NCBI RefSeq assembly: GCF_007743815.1
Contig: NZ_CP036265.1
Location: forward strand, 2,560,823-2,624,822
DNA length: 64,000 nt
Reading direction: 5' to 3'
From: Alienimonas californiensis
GTDB lineage: Bacteria > Planctomycetota > Planctomycetia > Planctomycetales > Planctomycetaceae
This document shows positions 1 to 8,837 of this stretch, one piece after another. How positions within the stretch are numbered: position 1 is the first letter of the stretch; the number at the start of each line of letters is the position of its first letter. The position numbers and the translations under genes were made by a program. Under the pieces are notes generated by a model that did not search any database, was not told where the DNA came from, and worked only from the letters and a program-made list of their open reading frames with translations.

Positions 1-123
1 ATCGTGGAAGTGAAAGGCGACAAAGTTCGCCTGGGCATCGACGCCCCGCGGGACGTGACGGTGCACCGGGAAGAGGTGTTCCTCGCCCTGGCCGCCGGCG
101 AACCCGCCCGCCGGGCCGCCTGA
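1..123 (+). CDS. csrA: Carbon storage regulator CsrA (C-terminal part)
   Basis: Only the last 40 codons are in the window; the start lies before base 1. The visible peptide has the typical CsrA sequence of beta strands ending in a short helix: a [13 protein letters not shown] stretch followed by [14 protein letters not shown]. The VHREE segment carries the conserved arginine that, in known CsrA proteins, contacts GGA motifs in RNA. CsrA is a small dimeric RNA-binding protein that usually blocks ribosome access to target mRNAs. The next gene is a flagellin, and csrA-flagellin linkage is common because CsrA represses flagellin translation in several bacteria. Identity is clear from the motif; the regulatory link here is inference. 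Confidence 0.93.
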   Translation: MVEVKGDKVRLGIDAPRDVTVHREEVFLALAAGEPARRAA

Positions 124-134
124 CCGATTTGCCG

Positions 135-160
135 AAGCGGTCCGCCGATGCGGGCCGCTT
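135..160 (+). terminator. Possible hairpin terminator after csrA
   Basis: A 9-bp stem (135-143 with 152-160, one G-U pair in RNA) and an 8-base loop lie 12 bases after the csrA stop. No T-run follows, so it would be an atypical terminator. Confidence 0.35.
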
Positions 161-543
161 TATGGCATTGAGGGCGGCGGTCGCTCCCGGGTTCGACGAC
201 GACGTCGACCCGCGTTACGCCCCCGAGGAGCCCGCCGAGGCCGGGGGGACCCCGAAGCGGGTCCGCAACGTGCCCGCAGGACCCGCACGGCCGGCGCCAA
301 ATACGCGATCACGTCGGTTCGCGAGGGATTTCCGCCGTTGCATCCGAGGCGGTCGCTGATCCGGACCGATGGTTTGTCCGGGCCCGTCAGGATGACCTCG
401 CCCCACCCGTAAGCCGGCACGACGCCGCGCGTCGCGGGTCCCCGCTCCGCCGGGGCGTTCCCCCTCACCGTCGGCCGTGTCGTCTCCCCCCGGGGAGCGA
501 CCGCCGATGCCGCTCCCCGGCGGCTCCCCTCCCAAACTCGTTG
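161..543. other. Intergenic leader between csrA and flagellin
   Basis: About 380 bases with no convincing gene. Open frames exist on both strands, but their translations are rich in Arg, Pro and Gly, as expected of non-coding high-GC DNA. It presumably holds the flagellin promoter and 5' leader. I found no good sigma-28 or sigma-54 match. Confidence 0.4.
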
Positions 544-556
544 AAGGAACCCGGGA
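544..556 (+). promoter_or_regulatory. Flagellin ribosome-binding site with two GGA motifs
   Basis: AAGGA at 544-548 is well placed as a Shine-Dalgarno sequence for the ATG at 560. A second GGA lies at 554-556. Paired GGA motifs, one inside the ribosome-binding site, are the usual layout of a CsrA-repressed leader, and csrA is the gene just upstream. CsrA binding is inferred, not shown. Confidence 0.5.
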
Positions 557-559
557 CCC

Positions 560-2671
560 ATGACCCGTATCAATACCAACGTCGCTTCGCTGCGCGGCCA
601 ACGCTCGATGGCGAAGAGCGACAAAATGCTGGCGTCCGCGATGACGCGGTTGTCGACCGGCGTCAAAATCAACAACGGCAAGGACGATCCTTCCGGCCTG
701 ATCGCCGGCGAGACGCTGGGGTCGCAGATTTCGACGATCGAGAAGTCGATCTCGAACTCCAACCGGGCCAACAACGTTCTCACCACCGCCGACGGCGCGC
801 TGGGCGAGATCGGCGGCCTGCTCAACCAGGTCCGCGGCCTGGTTCAGGAAGGCCTGAACGACGGCGCCCTCTCCCAGGAAGAGCGCGACGCCAACCAGCT
901 GCAGATCGACAACGCCCTCACGGCGATCAACCGGATCTCGTCCAACACGAGCTTCGCCGGCGACAAACTGCTGGACGGGTCGAAGGCCTTCACGACCACC
1001 ATCAGCTCCGCCGACAACGCGAAGCTCAGCAGCTACTCCATCAACCAGGCGTTGCTGGGCAGCGCCTCCAAGCTCGACCTCGACGCGACCATCGACAGCG
1101 CCGCCGAGCAGGCGTCGCTGGTGTACTCCGGCGGGGACTTCACCTCCGCCGCCACGCTGGAGATCGGCGGCCGCAACGGCACCGAGGTGGTGCAGTTGGG
1201 CGACAGCGCCTCCATGGAGGACGTCACCACCGCCGTCAACGCCCTCACCGACGCCACCGGCGTGTCCGCCCGCGTCCTGGACGGCACGGTCGCGTCCGGC
1301 AACCAGGTCATCGCCGTCAATAGCCAGGACGTCGAGTTCGCGCTGACCGAAGCCGGCCGCAAGCTGGTCGACGGCGGCGGCCTGTCGATCGAGATCGTGG
1401 CCCCCTCCGCGGATACCACGGAGTCCATCGAGCTGATCGACAACGAGGACGGCACCTTCACCGCCAAGATGACGCTGGGCTACGGCTCCGGCGCCATCAC
1501 CTCGGACATCGACGCCATCGTCACCGCCTTCGACGGTCTGACCAACAGCGACGGCGACACCCTGTTCGACGTCGCCGCCGCCGCCGACGCCGTCGGCGCC
1601 ACCCTGGGCACCGCCCTGGCCGAGACCGATCTCGATAAGGGTGCCCTCCGGATCGACGACGTCCGCGGCCCGAACAACCGGGGCGGCGTCTCCCTCGCGT
1701 TCACCGCCACCGGCACCAGCCAGGCGCTGGGGATCTCCGTCAGCGGCGACGACATCACGATCCAGCTCGCCACCGACGCCAACGACGTCGTCACCAGCAC
1801 GCTGGAGGACATCAAGGACCTGCTGGACTCCAGCGGCCTGACCCTCTCCGACGGCACCAGCATCGCCGAAGCCCTCAACATTGAGATCGACGGCGACAAG
1901 GACCTCCTCGCCAACGGGCTGAGCGCCTCCGAGCTGGACACGACGAACGGCACCTCGCTGGTGCTGGAAAGCGAAGCCTACGGCTCCGACGAGTTCGTCT
2001 CCGTCAACGTGCTGAACGGCACCTTCGGGACGACCGGCATCGGCGACTTCTCCACGGAGCTGCGGCGGGACAGCGGCGAGGACATCGTCGCCTCCATCAA
2101 CGGCCAGAAGGCCGTCGGCCGCGGCCTGACCGCGTCGATCAACACCGCGAATCTGACCGCCTCGGTCACCTTCGACTCCGCCAGCAACTCCAAGGACGAG
2201 AGCGTCGCGATCGACGTGACCGGCGGCGGCGCCGTGTTCCAGATCGGCCAGGACGTGACCATCTCCGGTCAGGTCGGCATCGGCATCGACGCCGTCAACA
2301 CCGCCCGCCTGGGCGGCACCGCCGGCAAGCTGTTCGAACTGACCAGCGGCGGCGGGAAGAGCCTGTCCGACGTCGCCAGCGGCAACGCCAGCGGCGCCGA
2401 CCTCGTCAATATCCTCGACGGGGCCATCAACGAGGTCTCCAGCCTCCGCGGTCGGATCGGCGCTGTTCAGAAGAACGTGATCGACACCAACATCAACACG
2501 TTGGGCGTCGCCCTGGAGAACATCTCCGAGGCCCGCAGCCAGATCATGGATACCGACTTCGCCGTCGAATCGGCCAACCTGCAGAAGGCTCAGATCCTCG
2601 GCCAGGCCGCCACCTCGGTCCTCTCCATCGCCAACCAGAGCCCGCAGCGGGCCCTGTCGCTGCTCGGCTAA
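560..2671 (+). CDS. Flagellin, long form (703 aa)
   Basis: Filament subunit of the flagellum. The N-terminal ~140 residues form the conserved D0/D1 part (MTRINTNVASLRGQ, RLSTGVKINNGKDDPSGL, SNTSFAGDKLLDGS). The C-terminal ~90 residues are the matching D1/D0 helix, with SEARSQIMDTDFAVESANL and ending SIANQSPQRALSLLG. Between them lies about 450 residues of Asp/Ser/Thr/Gly-rich surface-exposed sequence, which makes the protein much longer than the 270-500 residues of many flagellins. It is probably secreted by the flagellar type III system, as no signal peptide is seen. The ATG is supported by AAGGA 11 bases upstream. A strong hairpin follows. csrA lies directly upstream. Confidence 0.95.
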   Translation: MTRINTNVASLRGQRSMAKSDKMLASAMTRLSTGVKINNGKDDPSGLIAGETLGSQISTIEKSISNSNRANNVLTTADGALGEIGGLLNQVRGLVQEGLNDGALSQEERDANQLQIDNALTAINRISSNTSFAGDKLLDGSKAFTTTISSADNAKLSSYSINQALLGSASKLDLDATIDSAAEQASLVYSGGDFTSAATLEIGGRNGTEVVQLGDSASMEDVTTAVNALTDATGVSARVLDGTVASGNQVIAVNSQDVEFALTEAGRKLVDGGGLSIEIVAPSADTTESIELIDNEDGTFTAKMTLGYGSGAITSDIDAIVTAFDGLTNSDGDTLFDVAAAADAVGATLGTALAETDLDKGALRIDDVRGPNNRGGVSLAFTATGTSQALGISVSGDDITIQLATDANDVVTSTLEDIKDLLDSSGLTLSDGTSIAEALNIEIDGDKDLLANGLSASELDTTNGTSLVLESEAYGSDEFVSVNVLNGTFGTTGIGDFSTELRRDSGEDIVASINGQKAVGRGLTASINTANLTASVTFDSASNSKDESVAIDVTGGGAVFQIGQDVTISGQVGIGIDAVNTARLGGTAGKLFELTSGGGKSLSDVASGNASGADLVNILDGAINEVSSLRGRIGAVQKNVIDTNINTLGVALENISEARSQIMDTDFAVESANLQKAQILGQAATSVLSIANQSPQRALSLLG

Positions 2672-2721
2672 TCCCGAGATCGGTTGGGGGGGTCAGGTTG
2701 AAAGTTCCAGGTTAAAGGTCG

Positions 2722-2753
2722 ACGGCCCGGGCGTTCCCCAACGCCCGGGCCGT
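2722..2753. terminator. Strong hairpin between flagellin and the pilin operon
   Basis: A perfect 14-bp inverted repeat (2722-2735 with 2740-2753) with a CCCC loop lies between the convergent flagellin and DUF1559 genes. No T-run follows, but position and strength suit a terminator working in both directions. Confidence 0.7.
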
Positions 2754-2799
2754 TCGCTGCGCCCCCTGCAACCTTCGCCCCCTTCAACCTGCAAGCTTT

Positions 2800-3843
2800 T
2801 CAGTACCCCGGCGGCAGCAGTTCGCCGTCGTCGCGGTCGCCCAGGCGGCTCCAGGTTTGGGCGTCGATCGTTTCGGCGAAGAACCGCACCGCCCCGTCGC
2901 ACAGCGCCGCCTGCACGCCGCCGATGTGGGAGGAGGAGAACCCGCGGACCTCCAACGCCGTGGCCTCCGCGGCGGCTTCCGCATCCACGGCGTTCTCGTC
3001 GGCGTTCACCGTGGCGACTTCGTCGATCCATTCGGGGTTCGAGTTCGGCGCGACGCCGGCTTGGGCCAGCGTGGCCGCCGTGCCGCTCGCCCAACTCAGC
3101 GTCCCCAACCCCGCTGCGGCTCCCTCGCCCTCACCGATCAGCAGCGTATGGTGGGCGCCGTCGGTGATCTCCGAGTACGTGATCGCGCTGTTCAGGAACA
3201 GGACCCCGCCGTTGTCGACGTCGATCGGTTCGTCCTCCCCGCCGATGCACCCCGCGTAATCGCTGCCCGCCCAACGGCTGGGCGACGACGGGCAGGCGAT
3301 TCCCGCCGGCCGGGCCTGGCGGGCGTCGTCGTTCGCCTCGGCGTAGACGCTGCGGCCGAAGTCCAGGTGGGCGTACAGCGGGCGTTCGTCCAACTGCGGC
3401 AGGATCTGGGTGAGCCAATTCATGTGGTAGGGCATGGGCTCCAGCGCCCGGTAATCCTCCACCGTGGGCAGCGTGCGGATCGGCCCCTCCGCCGCGATCG
3501 TCCCCGGCGGGAAATGCCCCGCGGAGACCTCGTAGTTCTGCAGGGCCAGCGCCAACTGCATGAGATTGTTGGCACAGGCCGCCCGCCGTGCCGTCTCCCG
3601 GCTTTGCTGAACCGCCGGCAGGAGCAGCGAAATTAAAATCGCGATAATCGCGATGACCACTAGCAATTCGATGAGCGTAAACCCCGACCGAACGGTCTTT
3701 ATACCAGCCCGACGCGCAAGCGTCGGCCGTGCGTGATCCCTCGCAGGAACGCGGGTCGACCCCGGCCGCTGAGCCGACGGCCGACGCTTACGCGTCGGGC
3801 TGGTATGGCTCGTCCGGCTCTGAAACAGCGTATTAGAAGGCAT
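2800..3843 (-). CDS. DUF1559 prepilin-like protein
   Basis: Type IV pilin-like exported protein of the large planctomycete DUF1559 family. It has the class III prepilin cleavage site [22 protein letters not shown], with Glu at +5, and then the family block [20 protein letters not shown]. Near the C-terminus is the H-X9-DG motif ([12 protein letters not shown]). The start used is the ATG at 3843, which overlaps the stop of the upstream gene by 11 bases; the next in-frame start upstream would overlap much more. The leader before the cleavage site is about 54 residues, far longer than usual, because a palindromic repeat (3701-3806) is read through in frame. Without it the leader would be about 17-20 residues. 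It is the last gene of the GspE/F operon and may be its major pilin or a substrate. Confidence 0.85.
   Translation of the reverse strand: MPSNTLFQSRTSHTSPTRKRRPSAQRPGSTRVPARDHARPTLARRAGIKTVRSGFTLIELLVVIAIIAILISLLLPAVQQSRETARRAACANNLMQLALALQNYEVSAGHFPPGTIAAEGPIRTLPTVEDYRALEPMPYHMNWLTQILPQLDERPLYAHLDFGRSVYAEANDDARQARPAGIACPSSPSRWAGSDYAGCIGGEDEPIDVDNGGVLFLNSAITYSEITDGAHHTLLIGEGEGAAAGLGTLSWASGTAATLAQAGVAPNSNPEWIDEVATVNADENAVDAEAAAEATALEVRGFSSSHIGGVQAALCDGAVRFFAETIDAQTWSRLGDRDDGELLPPGY
3701..3806. repeat. Palindromic repeat inside a prepilin leader
   Basis: Two 27-base arms (3701-3727 and 3780-3806) are inverted copies with one mismatch, about 52 bases apart. The same arm sequence (CCAGCCCGACGCG...CGTCGGC) recurs at 17992-18085, so this is a dispersed element. 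Here it lies wholly within the DUF1559 coding sequence and stays open in that frame. Confidence 0.85.
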
Positions 3844-4303
3844 CGTTGGACCGGGGAGCGGGTTTCGGGGCGAGCAACGGGATGGGGTTCGTCGCGGGGG
3901 ACCGAGGGGCGTCGCCGACGCGCACCACCCGCCGCGCCCGGGCGGCGACGCCGTGCCGCTCGATCCGGGCCTCCACGGTCGGGGCGTCGCCGTCAGGCGC
4001 CGCGGGGGCAAAGGTCACGGCGGCGGTTCCGTCCGGCAGGGTCGGCGACCAGGGCTCGGTGGCCTTGGCGTCGCGGTCGGCCTGTAGGGCGGCGAGGCGG
4101 GCGCCGGCGTCGACCAGCAGGGCCGCCTGCACGGCCGCTTCGTTCGGTTCCAGCGCACGCCGAGACACCGCCGCCGTTTTCGCCGCCGCCAGCAGCAACC
4201 CGGTCGCGATCGCCAGCAGCACGATCGCCACCATCAGCGAGACCCCCCGGCGCGGTCTTCCTGCCGGATGCGTACGGCCGGCAGGGAACTGCGAACCCGT
4301 CAT
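3833..4303 (-). CDS. GspK/PilX-like minor pseudopilin
   Basis: Small exported protein (156 aa) with a prepilin-like N-terminus: an Arg/Gly/Pro-rich leader of about 20 residues, then [24 protein letters not shown]. The hydrophobic helix follows a Gly that could be a prepilin peptidase site, but position +5 is Val, not Glu. Loss of Glu+5 is a known hallmark of GspK, the tip pseudopilin of type II systems, although GspK is usually about twice as long. The start overlaps the stop of the upstream pseudopilin by 4 bases (ATGA), so the genes are translationally coupled. Assignment to GspK rests on the missing Glu and operon order, not on a conserved globular domain. Confidence 0.6.
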   Translation of the reverse strand: MTGSQFPAGRTHPAGRPRRGVSLMVAIVLLAIATGLLLAAAKTAAVSRRALEPNEAAVQAALLVDAGARLAALQADRDAKATEPWSPTLPDGTAAVTFAPAAPDGDAPTVEARIERHGVAARARRVVRVGDAPRSPATNPIPLLAPKPAPRSNDAF

Positions 4304-4848
4304 TCCGTGCCCTCCCCCGTCGTGTCGGCGCCCATCGAGTCAGGGCCGGTGGGCAGCCAGGCGGCGAGTTCCACCGCGGCTCCGTCCGCCCGTTCATCGG
4401 CCCCGCCTGCGGCGTCGTAGCCGACGGCGACCCGCACGCCCCCCGGCCGGTTCTCCGCGGACCATTCGAACCCGGCCCCGCCGACGGGGAACCGATCCCG
4501 CCCGGTCCGCGGGCCGGTCACGGTGCGGCGGACGGCGGGGCCGTCCGCCTCGTAGCGGATCGCGGCCCCGTCGTCGGCTGTGAAGGTCAGGCCGGCGTCG
4601 TCGGCGGTCGCGGAGCGGGCGTCGGCGGCGTCCTCCCGCAGCGTGCGGTGCAGCCGGGACAGCGCCGCCCCCGATTCCGCGGCGGTCTGGGCGGTGACCG
4701 TCACCCGCCGCACCGTGACGATCGTCGTCGCCCCCAGCGAGATCAGCGCCGTCGTCCCGGTGATCACCACCAACAGCTCGATCAGCGTGTACCCGGCCCG
4801 GCGGCGGAGCCTGCAGGGGGACGGGCGAGGGGAGGAAACAGGCGTCAT
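4300..4848 (-). CDS. GspJ/PulJ-like minor pseudopilin
   Basis: 182-residue prepilin-like protein. Leader MTPVSSPRPSPCRLRRRAG, then the cleavage site [11 protein letters not shown] with Glu at +5, and a hydrophobic helix to about residue 45. The rest is a small soluble domain with repeated Thr/Ala/Val strands, as in GspJ/PilW-type proteins. Its ATG overlaps the upstream gene's stop by 4 bases, and its own stop overlaps the next start by 4 bases, so it is embedded in the operon. It is expected to be cut and methylated by a prepilin peptidase not seen in this window. It could equally be called GspH- or PilW-like; the exact subtype cannot be decided by eye. Confidence 0.65.
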   Translation of the reverse strand: MTPVSSPRPSPCRLRRRAGYTLIELLVVITGTTALISLGATTIVTVRRVTVTAQTAAESGAALSRLHRTLREDAADARSATADDAGLTFTADDGAAIRYEADGPAVRRTVTGPRTGRDRFPVGGAGFEWSAENRPGGVRVAVGYDAAGGADERADGAAVELAAWLPTGPDSMGADTTGEGTE

Positions 4849-5375
4849 TCGTTCGTCTCCCCGTCGGCGGCGTCGGTCGGTGGGGCGTCGGTCGGTTCGG
4901 CCTCGAACGCCCAGGCGCTCAGCCGCACCGGCCGGGCGGCGGCGCCGGCGGCGGTCGTCCAGGCGAGGGCCCCGTCCAGCCGCACGGCTTCCAGGCCCTC
5001 CGGGCCGCCGTTGGCGGCGTCGAGGGGCACGGCGACGACGCTCACCGTCGCCCCCGGCAGCGACGCGGCGAACGGTTCCCGCAGCGCCGCGAGGTCCGGC
5101 GGCAGCGGACCGCCGTCCGCGTTCGTCATCAACTCCTCGAGCGGTCGCCGGGAGAGGTCCGTCAGCAGGTTCGACAGCTCCGCGACCGCTCGGCGGCGGC
5201 GGTCCGCCTCCGTCCGCACCACGTCCACCCGCCGGGCCGTCGGCAACAGCATCGTCGTCACGGTGAGCAGGACCGCCACCGCCACGACCAGTTCCATCAC
5301 CGACGAGCCCCGCCGCGGCCGGCGCCGGGGAGGCGCGGCCGGGGGAGGCGCGGCGGAAGGGGGACGAGGGGACAC
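4845..5375 (-). CDS. GspI-like minor pseudopilin
   Basis: 176-residue protein. After a Pro/Arg-rich leader of about 25 residues comes [21 protein letters not shown], in which Gly at -1 and Glu at +5 fit a prepilin peptidase site. The start chosen is a GTG at 5375, directly after the GspF stop at 5381; the frame stays open further upstream, but that would overlap the membrane protein gene. Its end overlaps the GspJ-like start by 4 bases. Position and size suggest a GspI-type minor pseudopilin, one of three at the end of this operon. The globular part has no motif that I can assign. Confidence 0.6.
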   Translation of the reverse strand: MSPRPPSAAPPPAAPPRRRPRRGSSVMELVVAVAVLLTVTTMLLPTARRVDVVRTEADRRRRAVAELSNLLTDLSRRPLEELMTNADGGPLPPDLAALREPFAASLPGATVSVVAVPLDAANGGPEGLEAVRLDGALAWTTAAGAAARPVRLSAWAFEAEPTDAPPTDAADGETNE

Positions 5376-5380
5376 GGCGG

Positions 5381-6520
5381 CTATCCGAGGTCGTACAGGA
5401 GGCGAATCAGCGGGGTGAAGAAGGCCAGGGCGACCCAGCAAACCAGCGCCCCGATCAGCAGGACGGCGGCCGGTTGGAGCAGCGCCAGCCAGCGGCCGCG
5501 GCGGCGTTCCTCGACGGCGTCGCGGCGATCGGCGATCAACCGCAGCACGGTCGGCAGGTTGCCCGCGGCTGTGCCGGTCGCGGCGAGGCGGGCCTCCCCG
5601 GCGGTCAGCAGCCGGGCGTCCCGCAGCGCCGGCCAGACGTCCGCCCCGCCCTCCACCCGCCGGGCCAGCTTGGCGAGGGCCGGCCCCCGACTGTTCGCGG
5701 CGGCGGCGTACGCCGTCAACACCGGCGGGAACGGCCGGCCGACCTCCGCCGCGTTCGCCAGCGCCCGCGTCACGCGGGAGGCATGCGCCCCCTGGGAGCC
5801 GAACCACCGCCGCGACAACCGCCCCCCCGGCAACCGCAGGCCCTTCTGTCTCACCACGAGAACCAGCGGCAGGGCGAACGCCGCCAGTTGGAGCGCCGCC
5901 AACGGCAGCAGCCCGTACGTCACCCCGACGGCGCTGAATTCGATCAGCGAACCGGACCACGGCACAGCCAGCCAACCCCCCCCGCGATAGCCCGGAAAGC
6001 CGTCGATGGGGAGCCCGAAGTCCTCAAAGATTTTTTTGAACTTGGGCACGATGTAATACATCAGGAACCCCAGCACCGCCTGCACGGCGAACAGCGTGGC
6101 GAGCAGGTAGAAGCCGACGTTCCAGAACGCCCCCGCGGAGCCGCCGGCCTGCCGGGCGAGGCGGGCGGCCTCGTCGGCGAGGGCTTTGGGCAGCGTGCCG
6201 CTCGCCTCGCCGGCGGCGAGCGCCGGTTCGCTGGCGGCGGGGATCAGCGTCCCGGCCCGCAACGCCGTCCGCAGGTCGGCGCCGCCGTCCAGCGCCGCCG
6301 CCGCCCGGCGGACCCGCTCCCGGTCGCCCCGCAGCAGGGTCTCGCCCAGTCCCTCGAACTCCTCCGCCATCGGCAGTTCCCGCTTGGCGGCCACGGCCAG
6401 TTCGCCCATCAGCGCCGCGGCCCGCAGCCGCCGGGTGCGGCGCGCCAGCGCCCACGCCGCCGCCAGGGAGACGAGCATCAGGGCGAAGAACATCCCCGGG
6501 GCGAACAGTCCGAACAGCAT
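5381..6520 (-). CDS. GspF/PilC-like inner-membrane platform protein (third copy)
   Basis: 379-residue polytopic protein of the type II secretion F family. An N-terminal hydrophobic segment (residues 1-25) precedes two GspF-like halves. The first ends in GFLMYYIVPKFKKIFEDFGLPI, the characteristic post-helix motif of GspF and PilC, and the second ends in ALAFFTPLIRLLYDLG. The family forms the membrane platform that couples the GspE/PilB ATPase to pseudopilus growth. This copy is the best conserved of three consecutive GspF-like genes. It is 59 bases from the preceding one and 5 bases from the GspI-like gene. The start is the first ATG of the frame. Confidence 0.85.
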   Translation of the reverse strand: MLFGLFAPGMFFALMLVSLAAAWALARRTRRLRAAALMGELAVAAKRELPMAEEFEGLGETLLRGDRERVRRAAAALDGGADLRTALRAGTLIPAASEPALAAGEASGTLPKALADEAARLARQAGGSAGAFWNVGFYLLATLFAVQAVLGFLMYYIVPKFKKIFEDFGLPIDGFPGYRGGGWLAVPWSGSLIEFSAVGVTYGLLPLAALQLAAFALPLVLVVRQKGLRLPGGRLSRRWFGSQGAHASRVTRALANAAEVGRPFPPVLTAYAAAANSRGPALAKLARRVEGGADVWPALRDARLLTAGEARLAATGTAAGNLPTVLRLIADRRDAVEERRRGRWLALLQPAAVLLIGALVCWVALAFFTPLIRLLYDLG

Positions 6521-6579
6521 CGGTCACCCCCCTCCGCAGGAGCGGGGAACGAAGCGCACGGCGGCGGTTCGGGGGGCGG

Positions 6580-7608
6580 TCATGACAGGTCGTTCAACAA
6601 GTTGAGCAGCGGCAGGATCATCGCCCCGGCCAGCAGCAGGACGATCGCCCCGACGCCCACCAGCAGGACCGATTGCAGCGCCGCGGCGATCAACCCGGCC
6701 GACCCGAGCCGCCCGTCGAGCCGCGCCCGCAGCGTCGCGGCGGCGGAGCGCAGGGCCTCGGCGAGGGCTTGCGGGTCGTCCGCCCGCCGCAGCGCCGTGC
6801 GGAACTCCACGGGCAGATAGCGACGCCGGAACGCCGCCGCCGACGCCGCGGCGCCCTCCGCGACGGCGTCCGCCGTCAGCGAGACGTCGTGCCCCAGCCG
6901 GGGGTCCGGGATCGTCCAACCGACGGTGCGCAGGGCCTCCGGCAGGGGCGTGCGGACGTCGACCAGCGTGGCCAGCAACGCGCACGCCCGGGCCTGCTCC
7001 CCCGGCCGCAGGAACGTGGAGAACGGCCACAGGTTCGGGAGGAACCGGGGCAGCGCCCACCGCCCCGCCGCCAACGCGACCACGGCCAGCGGCAGCGCCA
7101 CGAACCACCCGGCCCGCAGCCACAGGCCCGCCGCGAGGGCGGTTTTCGTCAGCCACGGCAGGGGCGTGCCGAAGTCGCCGAACGTCGATTCGAACCCCGG
7201 CGCCAGCAGGGCGAGCGCCGCCGCGGCGACCAGCAGCGTCGTCCCGCTGAGCGCCAGCGGCCAGCCGACGGCGGCCGTCAGTCGGCGACGGTCCTCGGCC
7301 CGCTCGGCGGTCGCGACGGCGGCGGCGTGCAGCACAACCGGCAGGCTGGCCCCGACCGACAGCTCCAGCAATCCGCTCAGCGAGGGCGGCAGCGCGTCCT
7401 TCACCTCCCGCAGCGCCGTCGCCGGGTCGGCCCCCGCCGCGACGCGATCGGCCGCCGCGCACACCGCGGCCCGGGCGCGGCCGGGCGGCAGGTCCTCGCC
7501 CGCGATCCGCAGCGCCGCGGCGGGCGGCAGCGACCGCTCCTCCGGCGAGACGGCGGTGGCATGCGGGGCGGAATGCAGGCCGACGCCGGTGGGGAACGCT
7601 TCGTTCAT
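6580..7608 (-). CDS. GspF/PilC-like inner-membrane platform protein (second copy)
   Basis: 342-residue membrane protein of the GspF type. The first half has long Ala/Leu helices leading to LLAPGFESTFGDFGTPLPWLT, a diverged form of the PKFxxxFxDFGxPLP motif. The second half ends in GAIVLLLAGAMILPLLNLLNDLS, which closely parallels the C-terminus of the other copies. The ATG at 7608 overlaps the stop of the upstream GspF gene by 4 bases (ATGA), so the two are coupled. The frame is open further upstream, but there it lies inside the neighbouring gene and has non-coding character. It is likely one of several platform subunits, perhaps forming a hetero-oligomer with the adjacent copies (inference). 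Confidence 0.8.
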   Translation of the reverse strand: MNEAFPTGVGLHSAPHATAVSPEERSLPPAAALRIAGEDLPPGRARAAVCAAADRVAAGADPATALREVKDALPPSLSGLLELSVGASLPVVLHAAAVATAERAEDRRRLTAAVGWPLALSGTTLLVAAAALALLAPGFESTFGDFGTPLPWLTKTALAAGLWLRAGWFVALPLAVVALAAGRWALPRFLPNLWPFSTFLRPGEQARACALLATLVDVRTPLPEALRTVGWTIPDPRLGHDVSLTADAVAEGAAASAAAFRRRYLPVEFRTALRRADDPQALAEALRSAAATLRARLDGRLGSAGLIAAALQSVLLVGVGAIVLLLAGAMILPLLNLLNDLS

Positions 7609-8702
7609 CGGGGCGTCCCCGGTCCGAGCGGCCGGGTGAGGGCGTCCAGCAGATCCAACGCGGGAACGGCCACGCCGAAGATGTAGAGGGCCGCGACGCC
7701 CCCGCCGACCAGCGCCGTCGCCGCCAGCGGCCACGCCGCGGCGCAGCGGGCCGCCGCCGAGCGGGCCCGGCGGGCGTGCAGCCGCGACGCCGCGGCGAGC
7801 GCCGCCGGCAGGTCCGCCGCCGGCACGTTCGCCAGCGTCCAGGCGATCAGCGGCGGCGCCGGGGGGGCCGCCCGGGAGCCCGTCGCGGAACCCGTCGAGG
7901 AGCCGGCGGAGGCGAACACCGCGGCCCGGCTCTCGCCGGCGTCCAACCGGTCCGCGGCCCGGCCGAGGCCCGCGGCGCCGACTTCCCCCGCGGTTCCGGC
8001 GGCCAGCCTGAGCGCCTCGCCCAGCGGCGTGCCGGCGCCCGTCAGCAGGGCGAGCAGATGGGCGAACCCGGCCCACCGCAGTTCGGTTCGCACCCCCCGC
8101 ACGCCCGGAACCCAACGGAGCGCCCGCCCGCCGGTCCACAGGGCCAGCAAGGCGAACCCTCCGACGACCGCGGGCGGCACGAACAAGAGCCAGAGCGCAT
8201 CCGCCGGCTCCAGCCGCTCGAACCACCTCACCGGGGCCGAAACCTCCGCCCCGGCCTGCCGCAGCATGTCCGCCAGCGGGCCGGCGACCGTCGGCAGGAT
8301 CCAGGCGGCCAGCGCCGCGGCGACGCCGATCACCGCCAGTGGGCCGACCAGCGCCGCCGTCAGTTCCGCCCGCAGGTCCGCGGCGAAACGGGAACGCTCC
8401 GCCACCCGGGCCAGCGCCTCGCCGGGGCGGCCGGAACGCAGGCCGCTTTCCAACACGGCCCGCAGGGCGACCGGCAGGGGGCCGCGTTCGGCGGCGTAGG
8501 CCTCCGTCAGGCCCATCCCCCCCCGCAACCGGGCGGCGACGCGGTCGCTCAGCCCGCCGGGAGTGCCGGCCCCCAGCCCGATCTCCAGCGGCAGCCCGGC
8601 CGCGGCGAAGGCGGCGGCCTCGTCGCCCAACGCGATCAGCTCCGCCAACCGCCGCGGCGGCAGGGTTTCAGGGGAATCGGCGGCGGGCACGAGTGCGGGC
8701 AC
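7605..8702 (-). CDS. GspF/PilC-like inner-membrane platform protein (first copy)
   Basis: Membrane protein of about 365 residues and the most diverged of the three GspF-like proteins. It has the two-half layout: AAFAAAGLPLEIGL and SGRPGEALARVAER in the first cytoplasmic part, a membrane segment near AVIGVAAALAAWILP, then LLALLTGAGTPLGEALRLAAG in the second part, ending in a hydrophobic helix and LDLLDALTRPLG. The FEDFG-type motif is not recognisable. No ATG start is available. I used the GTG at 8702, with another GTG at 8690; the frame runs back to 8888, but that part translates a dispersed repeat and is unlikely to be native protein. The stop overlaps the next start. Confidence 0.7.
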   Translation of the reverse strand: MPALVPAADSPETLPPRRLAELIALGDEAAAFAAAGLPLEIGLGAGTPGGLSDRVAARLRGGMGLTEAYAAERGPLPVALRAVLESGLRSGRPGEALARVAERSRFAADLRAELTAALVGPLAVIGVAAALAAWILPTVAGPLADMLRQAGAEVSAPVRWFERLEPADALWLLFVPPAVVGGFALLALWTGGRALRWVPGVRGVRTELRWAGFAHLLALLTGAGTPLGEALRLAAGTAGEVGAAGLGRAADRLDAGESRAAVFASAGSSTGSATGSRAAPPAPPLIAWTLANVPAADLPAALAAASRLHARRARSAAARCAAAWPLAATALVGGGVAALYIFGVAVPALDLLDALTRPLGPGTPR

Positions 8703-8837
8703 GGGACCTGTGAAACGTCGCGGCGAGCGGGGAGCGCTCAGCGGGGGCGGGACGCGGCGAGTGTGCCGGTTCCCCCAACTCTCCGCGACCTGCCCCGGTT
8801 CAGCCCCGACAAAATGCTCGAGCCGCCGGCCTCTGCC

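Noticed and set aside
485..530. Possible sigma-28 promoter (a GCCGATGC near 503) for flagellin
   Set aside because: No TAAA-type -35 element at the right distance.
160..825. Minus-strand frame across the flagellin leader and start
   Set aside because: It overlaps the conserved flagellin N-terminus and its product is Arg/Pro-rich without homology that I can see.
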